From assembly GCA_035457425.1 (NCBI GenBank), contig DATIBR010000184.1, forward strand, positions 1 to 56,004: a DNA stretch of 56,004 bases, given 5' to 3'. Each line of letters opens with the position of its first letter. Position 1 is the stretch's first letter. Below, in pieces: positions 43,494-51,202 of the stretch. The stretch comes from Terriglobales bacterium (GTDB lineage Bacteria > Acidobacteriota > Terriglobia > Terriglobales > Acidobacteriaceae). The position numbers and the translations under genes were made by a program. The notes under the pieces were generated by a model, which saw nothing but the letters and a program-made list of their open reading frames with translations, was not told where the DNA came from and ran no database searches.

Positions 43494-44676
43494 CGTGGGC
43501 AGCGCCAAGGTCTGCGCCATCGTGGCGGAGATCACGGAAACGGGTGTGCGCTACCGCGGGCACGGCATCGCGGAATCGCGCGGCACCCGCAAGGGCGTGA
43601 TCGTCGACCTCGACAAAGCCGTCGCGAGCATCCAGCGCGCCGCCGAGCAGGCCGAGAACCTGGCGGAGGCGCCGGTGGAAAGCGCGGTCGTCGGCGTCGC
43701 CGGCCCGCACGTGCGCGGCGTGAACAGCCGCGGCGGCATCGCGCTGGGCGCGCGCTCGCGCGAGATCACGCGCGACGACGTGCGCTCCGCCGTGGAACGC
43801 GCCCGCGCGGTCGCGCTGCCGCCGGACAGGGAAGTGCTGCACCTGCTGCCGCAGGAGTTCATCCTCGACGACCACAACGGCATCCGCGATCCCGCCGGGA
43901 TGGTCGGCTCCAAGCTCGAGGTGCAGGTTCATCTGGCGACCGCGGCTTCGACTGCCACGCAGAACGTGGTGACGGCGGTGAATCGCGCCGGCATCCAGGT
44001 GGACGACACGGTTTTCGAGCCGCTCGCCGCCGCGGACGCCGTCCTGCGATCCGACGAGCGCGAGCTCGGCGTCTGCCTGTGCGACGTCGGCGCCGGCTCG
44101 ATGGACGTGATCGTCTTCTTCGAGGGCGCGGTCGCGCACAGCGGCGTGATCCCCATCGGCGGCGACCACTTCACCAACGACGTTGCGGTCGGCCTGCGCA
44201 CGCCGCTGCACGAGGCCGAGAAGATCAAGAAGCTGTTCGGCAACGCCCTGGTCACGCGCGTGCCGGAAGGCAATGAGATCGAGGTGCCCGCGGTCGGCGA
44301 CAAGCCGTCGCGCCTGATGCCGCAGCGCCTGCTGGCGGAGATTCTGGAGCCGCGCGCCTACGAGCTGTTCGAGATGCTGCGCGACCACCTGCGTCAGGCC
44401 GGCGTGCTGGAGCTCTGCGGCGCCGGCTCGGTGCTCACGGGCGGAGCCGCGCGCCTGCCGTCGCTGGCGGAGGTCGCCGAGACCGTGCTGCGCAAGCCGT
44501 CGCGCCTCGGCCGGCCGTCGCCGATCGCCAAGATGCCGGCCACGCTGGCCGAGCCGGAATTCGCCAGCGCCGTCGGCCTGGTCTTCTATGGCCATCGCAC
44601 GCGCCTGCTGCGCGGTCCGCAGGAGCAGGGCATCGGGGCAAGGCTGAAGTCGCTGTTTGCAAGGAAGTCAGGGTAG
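43456..44676 (+). CDS. ftsA: Cell division protein FtsA
   Basis: 406 residues of the actin fold. Signatures: AIDVGSAKVCAIVAE (phosphate 1), the 1C domain after about residue 85, CDVGAGSMDVIVFF (phosphate 2), and the adenosine motif GAGSVLTGGAARLPSL. A C-terminal amphipathic segment (GIGARLKSLFARK) should tether FtsZ filaments to the membrane. The start lies inside ftsQ, implying coupled translation. Confidence 0.95.
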   Translation: MGKEQPNLLTAIDVGSAKVCAIVAEITETGVRYRGHGIAESRGTRKGVIVDLDKAVASIQRAAEQAENLAEAPVESAVVGVAGPHVRGVNSRGGIALGARSREITRDDVRSAVERARAVALPPDREVLHLLPQEFILDDHNGIRDPAGMVGSKLEVQVHLATAASTATQNVVTAVNRAGIQVDDTVFEPLAAADAVLRSDERELGVCLCDVGAGSMDVIVFFEGAVAHSGVIPIGGDHFTNDVAVGLRTPLHEAEKIKKLFGNALVTRVPEGNEIEVPAVGDKPSRLMPQRLLAEILEPRAYELFEMLRDHLRQAGVLELCGAGSVLTGGAARLPSLAEVAETVLRKPSRLGRPSPIAKMPATLAEPEFASAVGLVFYGHRTRLLRGPQEQGIGARLKSLFARKSG

Positions 44677-44766
44677 GGCTGAGGAAAACTTTACCGGCTC
44701 GGAGTCGGGGATTTCGGGTTACAGTCCGAACCAGACCTCCGGCCGGCGATCTGCGAGCGCAACCAT

Positions 44767-45993
44767 ATGGCTGACGACAAGAAGAGCGAAGTCCGGATCC
44801 AGTTCAACGAGGAGCCGCGCAATAACGCCCGCATCAAGGTGATCGGCGTGGGCGGCGGGGGCTCCAACGCCGTGAACCGCATGATCGACGCCAAGGTCGA
44901 GGGCGTGGAGTTCGTGGTCGCCAACACCGACCTGCAGGCGCTCCAGATGGCCAAGGCCGCGCACAAGATCCAGCTGGGCGTGAAGCTGACCAACGGCCTG
45001 GGCGCGGGCGCGAATCCCGAAGTCGGCCGCCGCGCCGCGCTCGAGGATTCCGACCAGATCATCGAGGCGCTGGAGGGCGCGGACATGATCTTCGTGACCG
45101 CCGGACTCGGCGGCGGCACCGGCACCGGCGCCGCTCCCATCATCGCTTCGCTCGCCAGCGAGATGGGCGCGCTCACCGTGGCGGTCGTCACCAAGCCGTT
45201 CGCCTTCGAAGGCAAGCGCCGGCTGCAGCAGGCCGAGCGCGGCATGCAGGAACTCATCGACTCGGTCGACACGCTCATCGTCATCCCCAACGAGAAGCTG
45301 CTGGCGGTCGCGCAGAACGCGGGTTTCTTCGAGTCGTTCCGCGTGGCCGACGACATCCTGCGCCAGGCCGTGCAGGGCATCTCCGACATCATCACCATTC
45401 CCGGGATCATCAACCGCGACTTCGCCGACGTGAAAGCCATCATGGCCGGCATGGGTCCGGCGGTCATGGGCACCGCCACCGCGAAGGGCGAGGGCCGCGC
45501 CACGCTCGCCGCGCAGGCGGCCATCGCATCGCCGCTGCTCGAGGCCGGCGCCATCGACGGCGCGCGCGGCATCCTCATCAACATCACCGGCTCCAGTTCG
45601 CTCAAGCTGAGCGAAGTCCACGAAGCCTCCACCATCATCCAGAGTGCCGCCCACGAAGAAGCCAACATCATCTTCGGCGCGGTCATGGACGAGAAGATGA
45701 AGGACGAGGTGAAGATCACGGTGATCGCCACCGGCTTCCAGACCGAGAAGCTGCACAAGAAAGACAAAGTGGTTTCGGCGGCGGCCACAGCGATCGCGCA
45801 GCAGCGGACGGCGGCCTCCTACGCGCAGCCCGCGACTCCGCCGCCTCCGCCGACGCGGCCTTCGATCCCGATCGCGGCGCGGCCGGTGCAGTCTCCGTCG
45901 CCGCTGCAGAACGCCAAGGAAGCGGTGCGCGACGTCGAGCGCGACGACCTCGACGTGCCCGCCTTCATCCGCAAGCGCGGTGACGTGCAGTAG
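44767..45993 (+). CDS. ftsZ: Cell division protein FtsZ
   Basis: 408 residues. The tubulin-like GTPase has [17 protein letters not shown] at the N terminus, the GTP-binding GGGTGTGA loop (about 115-122), and the T7 loop region [12 protein letters not shown] Pro/Ala-rich linker (about 350-380) leads to the C-terminal peptide [13 protein letters not shown], which binds FtsA. There is no clear Shine-Dalgarno sequence before the ATG (GAGCGCAACCAT), unusual for so highly expressed a protein. Confidence 0.97.
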   Translation: MADDKKSEVRIQFNEEPRNNARIKVIGVGGGGSNAVNRMIDAKVEGVEFVVANTDLQALQMAKAAHKIQLGVKLTNGLGAGANPEVGRRAALEDSDQIIEALEGADMIFVTAGLGGGTGTGAAPIIASLASEMGALTVAVVTKPFAFEGKRRLQQAERGMQELIDSVDTLIVIPNEKLLAVAQNAGFFESFRVADDILRQAVQGISDIITIPGIINRDFADVKAIMAGMGPAVMGTATAKGEGRATLAAQAAIASPLLEAGAIDGARGILINITGSSSLKLSEVHEASTIIQSAAHEEANIIFGAVMDEKMKDEVKITVIATGFQTEKLHKKDKVVSAAATAIAQQRTAASYAQPATPPPPPTRPSIPIAARPVQSPSPLQNAKEAVRDVERDDLDVPAFIRKRGDVQ

Positions 45994-46169
45994 CGCGGCG
46001 GATCACGGGAACAACATTTTCCGCATGCGCTGCTGGAATCGCGCGTCGGAGCGGTGATATCCGGCCCGTGTCGCAGGTGGTACGGCCCGCCGCAACATCA
46101 TCCAGAGCTGCTGCATCGAATCAGTTGGGAGCAAAGCCATTTGCGACGTTTTCCACAGGATTTTCACCG

Positions 46170-46198
46170 TTGCAAATTCGACAATATGCCCCTACTAT
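46170..46198 (+). promoter_or_regulatory. Promoter before the compact PBP gene
   Basis: TTGCAA (46170-46175), a 17-bp spacer and TACTAT (46193-46198). A hairpin (CAGGG 46240-46244 with CCCTG 46267-46271, inner GGCG / CGCC) lies in the leader of about 90 nt. The rest of the 304-bp gap after ftsZ shows nothing else I recognise. Confidence 0.6.
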
Positions 46199-46297
46199 CG
46201 GGCAGCTACTCACCCAGGAATTAAGGGAGCGACGGAACTCAGGGAAGGCGGCGGGAAGCGCCGCGCCCCTGGACTCAGGCGATCAGTCAACGTGTCG

Positions 46298-47512
46298 ATG
46301 AAAAAAGGTCACGCCCTCCACGCCGCTCTCCTCGCTCTGCTGTGGCTGTTCGCCACGACCGCGTACGCGCGCTCGGCTTCCAGCAAGAGCAGCACTCCGA
46401 AGTCTTCCGGCGCCAACGTCAGCGAAAGCGCTAGCACGAAGAAGAAGATGAGCGCGAAGCGCCACAGCCGGCGCACGCGCCGCTCGGCCAAGGGGCGTCG
46501 CCACCGCCGTTACTACGAGCGCTTCTACACCAGCTCGTACGCGGAAGACGTCACGGCCGGCGACGTCGCCACCGGGGAAGATCCCATCGTGCGGGCGGCC
46601 GCGGTCGAGGCGCTCGGCAACATGAACGGGACCGTGGTGGCGGTCGACCCGACCAGCGGGCGCATCCTCACCATGGTGAACCAGAAGCTGGCGCTCGCCG
46701 AGGGCGCGACGCCGTGCTCCACCATCAAGCTCGTCACGGCGCTGGCCGCGGTGAACGAAGGGCTGGTTGACAAGGAGACCGAGGTCCGGCTCTCGCGGCG
46801 CGCGACCATGACGCTCACGCAGGCGCTCGCGCACTCCAACAACACTTACTTCGAGGTCCTCGGCCGCAAGCTCGGGTTCGAGAAAGTCGCGTACTACGCG
46901 CGCCAGTTTGGCCTGGGAGAGCTCGCGGGCTACAAGATCCCCGACGAACAGCTCGGCGAATATCCGGAGCAGGCCATCCCGGCGAAAGAGGGCGGCGTAG
47001 GGAAGATGTGCTCGTTCGGCGAGGGCATCTCGATGACGCCGCTGCAGCTCGCCGCGCTGGTCTCCGCCATCGCGAACGGGGGCACGCTGTATTACATGCA
47101 GCACCCGCGCTCGGCGGAGCAGGTGGCGGAGTTCCAGCCGCGCATCAAGCGGCAGCTGCCCATCGGCACGCTCATCCCGCAGCTCACCGACGGCCTGGCC
47201 GGAACGGTGGAGTACGGGACCGGCCGCAGCGTGCGCTACAACTTCAGCGAGGAGCAGATCCTCGGCAAGACCGGCACCTGCTCGAAAGACGGGACGCGCT
47301 TCGGCTGGTTCGCGTCGTACGCCAACACGCAGTACGGCCGCATCGTGACCGTCGTCTTCCTGCGCGGCGGCCGCCCGACCTTCGGGCCCAAGGCCGCCGA
47401 GATCGCGGGCCGCATGTACCGCAACCTCTACGACCACAGCTTCTTTGCGGTCTCGCCTGAAGCGCCGGCGACGCAGGGCGGCGAGGGCGACGCCGTCGGC
47501 GCGCCGCACTAG
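46298..47512 (+). CDS. Compact penicillin-binding transpeptidase
   Basis: 404 residues. A signal peptide or anchor (about 8-24) is followed by a strongly basic Ser/Lys/Arg-rich stretch (28-75), then only a transpeptidase domain: STIK (about 141), SNN (about 180) and KTGT (about 323). The pedestal and dimerisation domains of class B PBPs are missing. The basic region may bind the wall or membrane lipids. Its own promoter follows ftsZ. It could act as a transpeptidase or carboxypeptidase; a GTG two codons earlier is an alternative start. Confidence 0.85.
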   Translation: MKKGHALHAALLALLWLFATTAYARSASSKSSTPKSSGANVSESASTKKKMSAKRHSRRTRRSAKGRRHRRYYERFYTSSYAEDVTAGDVATGEDPIVRAAAVEALGNMNGTVVAVDPTSGRILTMVNQKLALAEGATPCSTIKLVTALAAVNEGLVDKETEVRLSRRATMTLTQALAHSNNTYFEVLGRKLGFEKVAYYARQFGLGELAGYKIPDEQLGEYPEQAIPAKEGGVGKMCSFGEGISMTPLQLAALVSAIANGGTLYYMQHPRSAEQVAEFQPRIKRQLPIGTLIPQLTDGLAGTVEYGTGRSVRYNFSEEQILGKTGTCSKDGTRFGWFASYANTQYGRIVTVVFLRGGRPTFGPKAAEIAGRMYRNLYDHSFFAVSPEAPATQGGEGDAVGAPH

Positions 47513-47515
47513 AGA

Positions 47516-47586
47516 GAAGCAATAAGCGATAAGCGATAAGCCAGAACAAACTCGGCTGCCGCTTATCGCTTATTGCTTATTGCTTC
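47516..47586. repeat. Inverted pair of AATAAGC/GATAAGC heptamer repeats
   Basis: The left arm (47516-47541) holds AATAAGC, GATAAGC, GATAAGC; the right arm (47561-47586) is its reverse complement with one mismatch in 26. It lies between two convergent genes and may act as a terminator. The right arm encodes the last residues and the stop codon of the minus-strand gene. Confidence 0.88.
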
Positions 47587-48129
47587 TGCCGGCGTCTTGC
47601 CGATCGCGGCGGCTGTCTTCTCCAGCTTCGAGAGCGCGTCGGCGAGCTTCGCGGTGTCAGCGACGGGCAGGGCTGGGTCGCTCAAGCGCCGCTTCAACTG
47701 CTCGCGCAGCACCTGCCAGTCCACGTTCGCGCCGGGACGATTCGACTTCTCGACCAGCCACGAGATGCTCTTCTTGCGCAGCTGATACACGACTTCTTCG
47801 AGCCCGGGACGCGGGGTGAACGTTTGCTGCGCCTCGCAGTACTCGCCCAGCCGGTAGAACATCACCGTGCCGACGGCGTTCCGCTTATCCCGCAGCCGGA
47901 CGCCGGTGATGTTGAAGGAGCGGACGACGCCGAGGCAGTCGCTCTCCTGGTCCTGCTCCCAGAGCACCAGGGGCGCGGTCTCGTTCCAGGGCGCGCCGCG
48001 GAAGCCGGCGTCGAGGTACTCCTGCAGGGCCGCGCGGACGGCGGCGCGCTGCTGGGCTTCGTGGTCGCGCGCCGCCGCCGGGACACTGGTCGCGAGCAGC
48101 AATGTAAGCACGAGGACGCGGCGGGGCAT
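47563..48129 (-). CDS. Secreted protein of unknown function
   Basis: 188 residues. A signal peptide spans about 1-20 (LVLTLLLATSVPAAA). The mature part has two cysteines (SDCLGVV and GEYCEAQ) and a helical C-terminal half. The final AEAISNKR and the stop are encoded by the heptamer repeat, so the ancestral C terminus was probably different. No family recognised. Its upstream region carries a G-quadruplex motif and TATACA, a possible -10. Confidence 0.72.
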   Translation of the reverse strand: MPRRVLVLTLLLATSVPAAARDHEAQQRAAVRAALQEYLDAGFRGAPWNETAPLVLWEQDQESDCLGVVRSFNITGVRLRDKRNAVGTVMFYRLGEYCEAQQTFTPRPGLEEVVYQLRKKSISWLVEKSNRPGANVDWQVLREQLKRRLSDPALPVADTAKLADALSKLEKTAAAIGKTPAEAISNKR

Positions 48130-48162
48130 GGCTACGTTTTACTACAGGAGGACTGGTGTATA

Positions 48163-48184
48163 CCCCCTCCCCCCGCCCTCCCCC
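48163..48184 (-). promoter_or_regulatory. Putative G-quadruplex motif upstream of the secreted protein gene
   Basis: On the minus strand four G-tracts of 5, 3, 6 and 5 are joined by single-base loops A, C and A. It lies 34 bp before the start codon, on the sense strand, immediately upstream of GTATACA. Confidence 0.65.
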
Positions 48185-48208
48185 GGGTGGCGGTCTTAGA
48201 GGGCAAGG

Positions 48209-48236
48209 CAAAAGGAAAAAGGCAAAAGGCAAAAAC
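48209..48236. repeat. Heptanucleotide tandem repeat, CAAAAGG family
   Basis: Units CAAAAGG, AAAAAGG, CAAAAGG and CAAAAAC at exact 7-nt steps. Same unit length as the repeats at 2068 and 47516, with unrelated sequence. Confidence 0.82.
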
Positions 48237-48278
48237 GCCCACGGACTGACGTACTTCAAGAGTTTTCCGGCGCGGTGT

Positions 48279-48451
48279 TTTGGAATCAGTGGGTTGCGGC
48301 GAAAAGTCTGTCGCGAGGTCTGACGGGGGTCTGTGCCCGATCCGACGAGGGTCCGTGGCTCGGTCTGACAGGATCTGCGGTCCGAGCGAGCGGCGAATCA
48401 AAAAAGAGAATTCGCCTGAATCTTTGGAATCAGCGAGTTACAGCCGAAAAT
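48279..48451. repeat. Imperfect direct repeats around three 23-nt units
   Basis: TTTGGAATCAG opens two imperfect copies of about 34 nt at 48279 and 48423. Between them lie three units of the form TCYGACRRGGRTCYGYGG at 48319-48340, 48341-48363 and 48364-48386. No ORF covers the stretch. The second copy contains the insertion site of the mobile element. Confidence 0.6.
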
Positions 48452-48459
48452 CCGTCAAA
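48452..48459. repeat. Target-site duplication, left
   Basis: CCGTCAAA, identical to 51216-51223. Eight base pairs is the duplication length typical of the IS1595 family. Confidence 0.85.
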
Positions 48460-48484
48460 CGGAATTATCCCTTTCACAAACCCA
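48460..48484 (+). repeat. Terminal inverted repeat, left end
   Basis: Starts CGGAATTAT and ends ACAAACCCA; 20 of 25 bases match the reverse complement of 51191-51215. Mismatches are at positions 10-13 and 16. Confidence 0.85.
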
Positions 48485-48515
48485 AGCTAGACTCTGGCCC
48501 ACTTGTGGCCCTGCT

Positions 48516-48689
48516 TTAATCGTTCCTATGCCCGTAGCGGTAAAAAATGAAGTAGTTCCATACTGACCACGCGACAAGAATGGCAGTCGTAATCGCGACT
48601 CCGCGAGTGAGCATGATCGCCGCAGCCATGACAATGAACCCGCCAAACAGTGAAGCGCACAACCTGACCTTATGCTGTTCTTCGGTCAA
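48516..48689 (-). CDS. Tiny two-helix membrane protein, cargo gene 4
   Basis: 57 residues from a TTG one base after the stop of the preceding gene (TGA-G-TTG), so translation is probably coupled. The reading begins TEEQHKVRLCASLFGG; two hydrophobic helices (about 10-27 and 31-50) are separated by the polar turn TRG, and the C terminus is polar (YRYGHRND). It ends 31 bp before the left inverted repeat. The family is unknown. The non-ATG start lowers confidence, but helix pattern and placement support it. Confidence 0.5.
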   Translation of the reverse strand: MTEEQHKVRLCASLFGGFIVMAAAIMLTRGVAITTAILVAWSVWNYFIFYRYGHRND

Positions 48690-48690
48690 C

Positions 48691-48894
48691 TCAGCTAGCC
48701 CTGTACTTGTGCCAGCTCTTGTCGGCTGGATTCTTCTTCGGCAGGTGTACCCAGTTCTTGTCCGCCTTGCCGCACACCGCGCACGGCGGCTTGCTGCGCT
48801 TCTTTCCCTTCGGCGGCTTTACTGTGAGGATCGCTCCCAGTGCATCCTCGAACTTCGCGGGGATGTGGGGAACGGGTTTGGATTTGTTCGGCAT
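48691..48894 (-). CDS. Small basic protein with CxxC, cargo gene 3
   Basis: 67 residues. The ATG at 48894 has AAGG five bases upstream and lies seven bases after the PIN-like gene. A lysine/proline-rich middle (KPPKGKKRSKPP) precedes CAVCGKADKNWVHLPKK and a final SWHKYRAS, a possible single zinc site using two cysteines and two histidines. It may bind nucleic acid. No family recognised. Confidence 0.6.
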   Translation of the reverse strand: MPNKSKPVPHIPAKFEDALGAILTVKPPKGKKRSKPPCAVCGKADKNWVHLPKKNPADKSWHKYRAS

Positions 48895-48901
48895 TTGACC
48901 T

Positions 48902-49348
48902 TCAGCCTTGAAGATGACGTGGAGCAACTTTTCCAGTTGCTGAAATCGAAAACACAAACGGCCCCGAGTTGTTAGCACACTTGCTTCTCATCTGTCCCTT
49001 TGCCTTACAGAGCAGATCGCCTATGTTGCCAATGCCGCCGGACGTGAAAACGAACTGGCGGACTTTATATTGCACGATGAGCTGCTGTTCGATTGCGCGC
49101 GTGCGCTGCTTCTGGTCGAACGTGATGAGTATCCACTTGCGCTTACCCACGAGCGGCAGCAGTTCGCGGTCCTCGGTCCATCCCTTGAAGTAATCCCTGT
49201 GGCGTTTATATCGGAAGCCACAGTGCCGCAGCTTGTCTACGCAGTCGTCATAATCGAGGTTGTGGCAGAGGTACAGCGTGAAACCCTTAAGCCGCTTGCT
49301 CGATTTTAATTGCTTCCTCGATTTCTGCTTCGAGTCTGCCATAGTCAT
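48902..49348 (-). CDS. PIN-like (VapC45-type) toxin candidate, cargo gene 2
   Basis: About 148 residues from the ATG at 49348; an ATG two codons later and a GTG at 49375 are alternatives, all overlapping the upstream gene. The layout follows VapC45-like PIN proteins: an N-terminal strand and helix (TLYLCHNLDYDDCVDKLRHCGF), H-D-x-F, WTEDRELLPLVGKRKWILITFDQK with the acidic pair and the ITxD aspartate, and a C-terminal PFVFSISATGKV. The first catalytic aspartate is replaced by cysteine (LYLCHN for the usual xxxDxN). Toxin activity is inferred from fold and partner. Confidence 0.65.
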   Translation of the reverse strand: MTMADSKQKSRKQLKSSKRLKGFTLYLCHNLDYDDCVDKLRHCGFRYKRHRDYFKGWTEDRELLPLVGKRKWILITFDQKQRTRAIEQQLIVQYKVRQFVFTSGGIGNIGDLLCKAKGQMRSKCANNSGPFVFSISATGKVAPRHLQG

Positions 49349-50093
49349 TCGCCAGCTGTGGAATTGTGGCCCCACCGTTCTTGCGGCTCAGCAGAAATGC
49401 AGTAGAGATGCGGGAATCTACTAGTACGGGCATCCCAAAGGACACCGTTGGGTCAATCACTACAAACTGCGGGGCATTGGCTGGCGCGTTCAAGTATTCC
49501 TTGCGCGTGAACGGGAACAGCCGCTGGGCAATCCCATGCGTGTTCCGCTCCACTCGCCGGAGCCACGGCTGTAAGAAATTGAAGACTTGCTGGCCACCAG
49601 CCCTAAGGTTAACGAGATGCGTTGTGCCTACTCCCTTGTCTTCCAGGTAGATTGTCACTCCGCGTTTGGTTTTCTCTGTACTCAGATCGTAATCGGCCAA
49701 CGGGTACTTGGATGGTTTCTCCCGACGCAGTTCCTCTACACCGTGGCGGATGCCTTGCAGACTCACATTGTGAGCGTGGCGCAGACTCTCTAGAACAAAA
49801 CATTCCACCAGATTCTTAAAGGACAACAGCATTGGCTTGTGGCTGTAAATCGTAGTGAGCGGAGCGGAGTCTTCGTCGCCTATCACCCAGTAACGCAGCT
49901 TGGACGGAAGGATGTGGAGATAGCGCGCAGCTTCCTCAATCGTATAATTCGGTACTTCCAGCGGATTGGGTTGGCGTGGTCGCATGGAGTCAGCCCGAGA
50001 TGCCAGAGTATAACGGACACCCCCTTGGATGACCGTGGATTGTCTTTTTGTTCTGAATCTGGAACAACACGTTGCAATCTTGGTGCGGGCCAT
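49287..50093 (-). CDS. HTH-DUF433 antitoxin-like protein, cargo gene 1
   Basis: 268 residues. The ATG at 50093 is supported by AGGAGGA six bases upstream; an ATG 36 codons later lacks a site. A MerR-like helix-turn-helix (about 49-70, YTIEEAARYLHILPSKLRYWV) is followed by a middle domain and a C-terminal DUF433 domain (about 212-265: VVIDPTVSFGMPVLVDSRIS, then TIPQLANDYGRLEAEIEEAI). DUF433 proteins are the usual partners of VapC45-like PIN toxins, and the toxin gene overlaps this one by 62 bp. It is much longer than a simple DUF433 antitoxin and may autoregulate through the HTH. Confidence 0.75.
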   Translation of the reverse strand: MARTKIATCCSRFRTKRQSTVIQGGVRYTLASRADSMRPRQPNPLEVPNYTIEEAARYLHILPSKLRYWVIGDEDSAPLTTIYSHKPMLLSFKNLVECFVLESLRHAHNVSLQGIRHGVEELRREKPSKYPLADYDLSTEKTKRGVTIYLEDKGVGTTHLVNLRAGGQQVFNFLQPWLRRVERNTHGIAQRLFPFTRKEYLNAPANAPQFVVIDPTVSFGMPVLVDSRISTAFLLSRKNGGATIPQLANDYGRLEAEIEEAIKIEQAA

Positions 50094-50146
50094 GCGACAC
50101 TCCTCCTGTCGCGGCCCGCGCCCAAGCGTTACCGTCGTCGCCTTTT

Positions 50147-50168
50147 AACCCGCCCTGCAAGGCGGGTT
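50147..50168. terminator. Hairpin between transposase and cargo
   Basis: AACCCGCC / GGCGGGTT with loop CTGCAA. On the + strand it is followed by ATGTTTTT, so it would stop + strand transcription entering the transposase; on the minus strand no T-run follows, so read-through into the cargo is possible. Confidence 0.6.
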
Positions 50169-50208
50169 ATGTTTTTGGCGAACATCTCTAGTTGTACTGG
50201 TGGGCCTA

Positions 50209-51150
50209 TTAGCCCGCTTTCTGCTCCTTTGAGTCCCGGAGCATGAGCCTCTTTCCTGCGCTCTGCTGAATAGCCATCAACGTGCGCTGCCCATCTTTCA
50301 GCTTGCGCGTGTTGTACCTGAAATCGAACTCGCCCAAGTAGCGGTGTAGGTGGTGCTGGCCCACTTGGTGATAGACACCAGTGAGGCCGCGCTTCAACGT
50401 GGCGAACAAGCCTTCGCAACTGTTGACGTGTACCCACTCGCGGCTGTACTCGCCCTTGCTATGGGTGACGGTGTGATGCCCACCTTCAAACATATGCCCA
50501 ATGTTCTTGTAGCTCGGAAACTCATCCGTGCAGAACGCTGCGGAACGGTCAACGTTCTTGCGGATGATCTCGCTCAGGTTCTCGCCCGTCACTCGCGTAA
50601 CGGGAAAGGAACGCGCATCGCCGTCGCGTTGAATGACGGAGACTACTGCCGTGCGCGTCTTGCCAGTAGCGCGGCCCATGAACTGAGTCTTGCCCTTGCC
50701 GCCTACATAGGTTTCGTCTGCCTCAACGATGCCCCGAAGCTTCTCCTTAAATGATGGTTGGCTCATCGCGTACCGAATACGATGAGCCATGAACCACGCA
50801 GACTTGTACGTCACTCCAAGCATCCGGTGTAGCTGGTGGGCACTCATGCCCTTCTTGGAAGCGCACAGAAGATGAATCGCAAACAGCCACTTGTGGAGAG
50901 GGATGTGGCTGTCCTCGAAGATCGTGCCGACTGTCACCGTGAACTGCTCGCGGCACCTCGCACACTTGTACACGCCAACGCGGACGTGCTTGCCCTTCTT
51001 GCTGGTCTTGGGCGTGAGCTTATAAATCTCCGTGCTGTCACAGTGCGGACAGACAGGGCCGTTCGGCCAACGCTGCCCCTCTAGGAACTGACGGGCCTTG
51101 TCCGCATCGCTGAAGTGTTCCGCCAGACTCGCTAGATTCAGGCTGTCCAT
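50209..51150 (-). CDS. IS1595-family (ISXO2-like) transposase
   Basis: 313 residues, full length. An N-terminal zinc ribbon uses CPHC (34-37) and CARC (63-66). The ISXO2-like DDE domain has Asp145 (VEADETYVGGK), Asp209 (FCTDEFPSYKNI) and the HVNSCEG motif with Glu246, then GVYHQVGQHHLHRYLGEFDFRYNTR, so the catalytic set is intact. The start has GAGGG upstream, and a consensus promoter runs out of the right inverted repeat. Confidence 0.94.
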   Translation of the reverse strand: MDSLNLASLAEHFSDADKARQFLEGQRWPNGPVCPHCDSTEIYKLTPKTSKKGKHVRVGVYKCARCREQFTVTVGTIFEDSHIPLHKWLFAIHLLCASKKGMSAHQLHRMLGVTYKSAWFMAHRIRYAMSQPSFKEKLRGIVEADETYVGGKGKTQFMGRATGKTRTAVVSVIQRDGDARSFPVTRVTGENLSEIIRKNVDRSAAFCTDEFPSYKNIGHMFEGGHHTVTHSKGEYSREWVHVNSCEGLFATLKRGLTGVYHQVGQHHLHRYLGEFDFRYNTRKLKDGQRTLMAIQQSAGKRLMLRDSKEQKAG

Positions 51151-51173
51151 ATCGTCCCTCTCTATGGGGCGAA

Positions 51174-51202
51174 ATGTTAGCGAATACCACTGGGTTTGTC
51201 AA
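51174..51202 (-). promoter_or_regulatory. Transposase promoter inside the right end
   Basis: On the minus strand: TTGACA (51202-51197, inside the inverted repeat), 17-bp spacer, TAACAT (51179-51174). It is 24 bp before the transposase start. The left end has TTTCACA instead, so only the right end makes this promoter. Confidence 0.78.

Noticed and set aside
45994-46297. Riboswitch between ftsZ and the compact PBP gene
   Set aside because: Hairpins are present but no known riboswitch core could be matched; kept only as a structured leader note.
48319-48386. CRISPR-like array from three 23-nt units
   Set aside because: The units are contiguous and degenerate with no spacers, and no cas genes are present.
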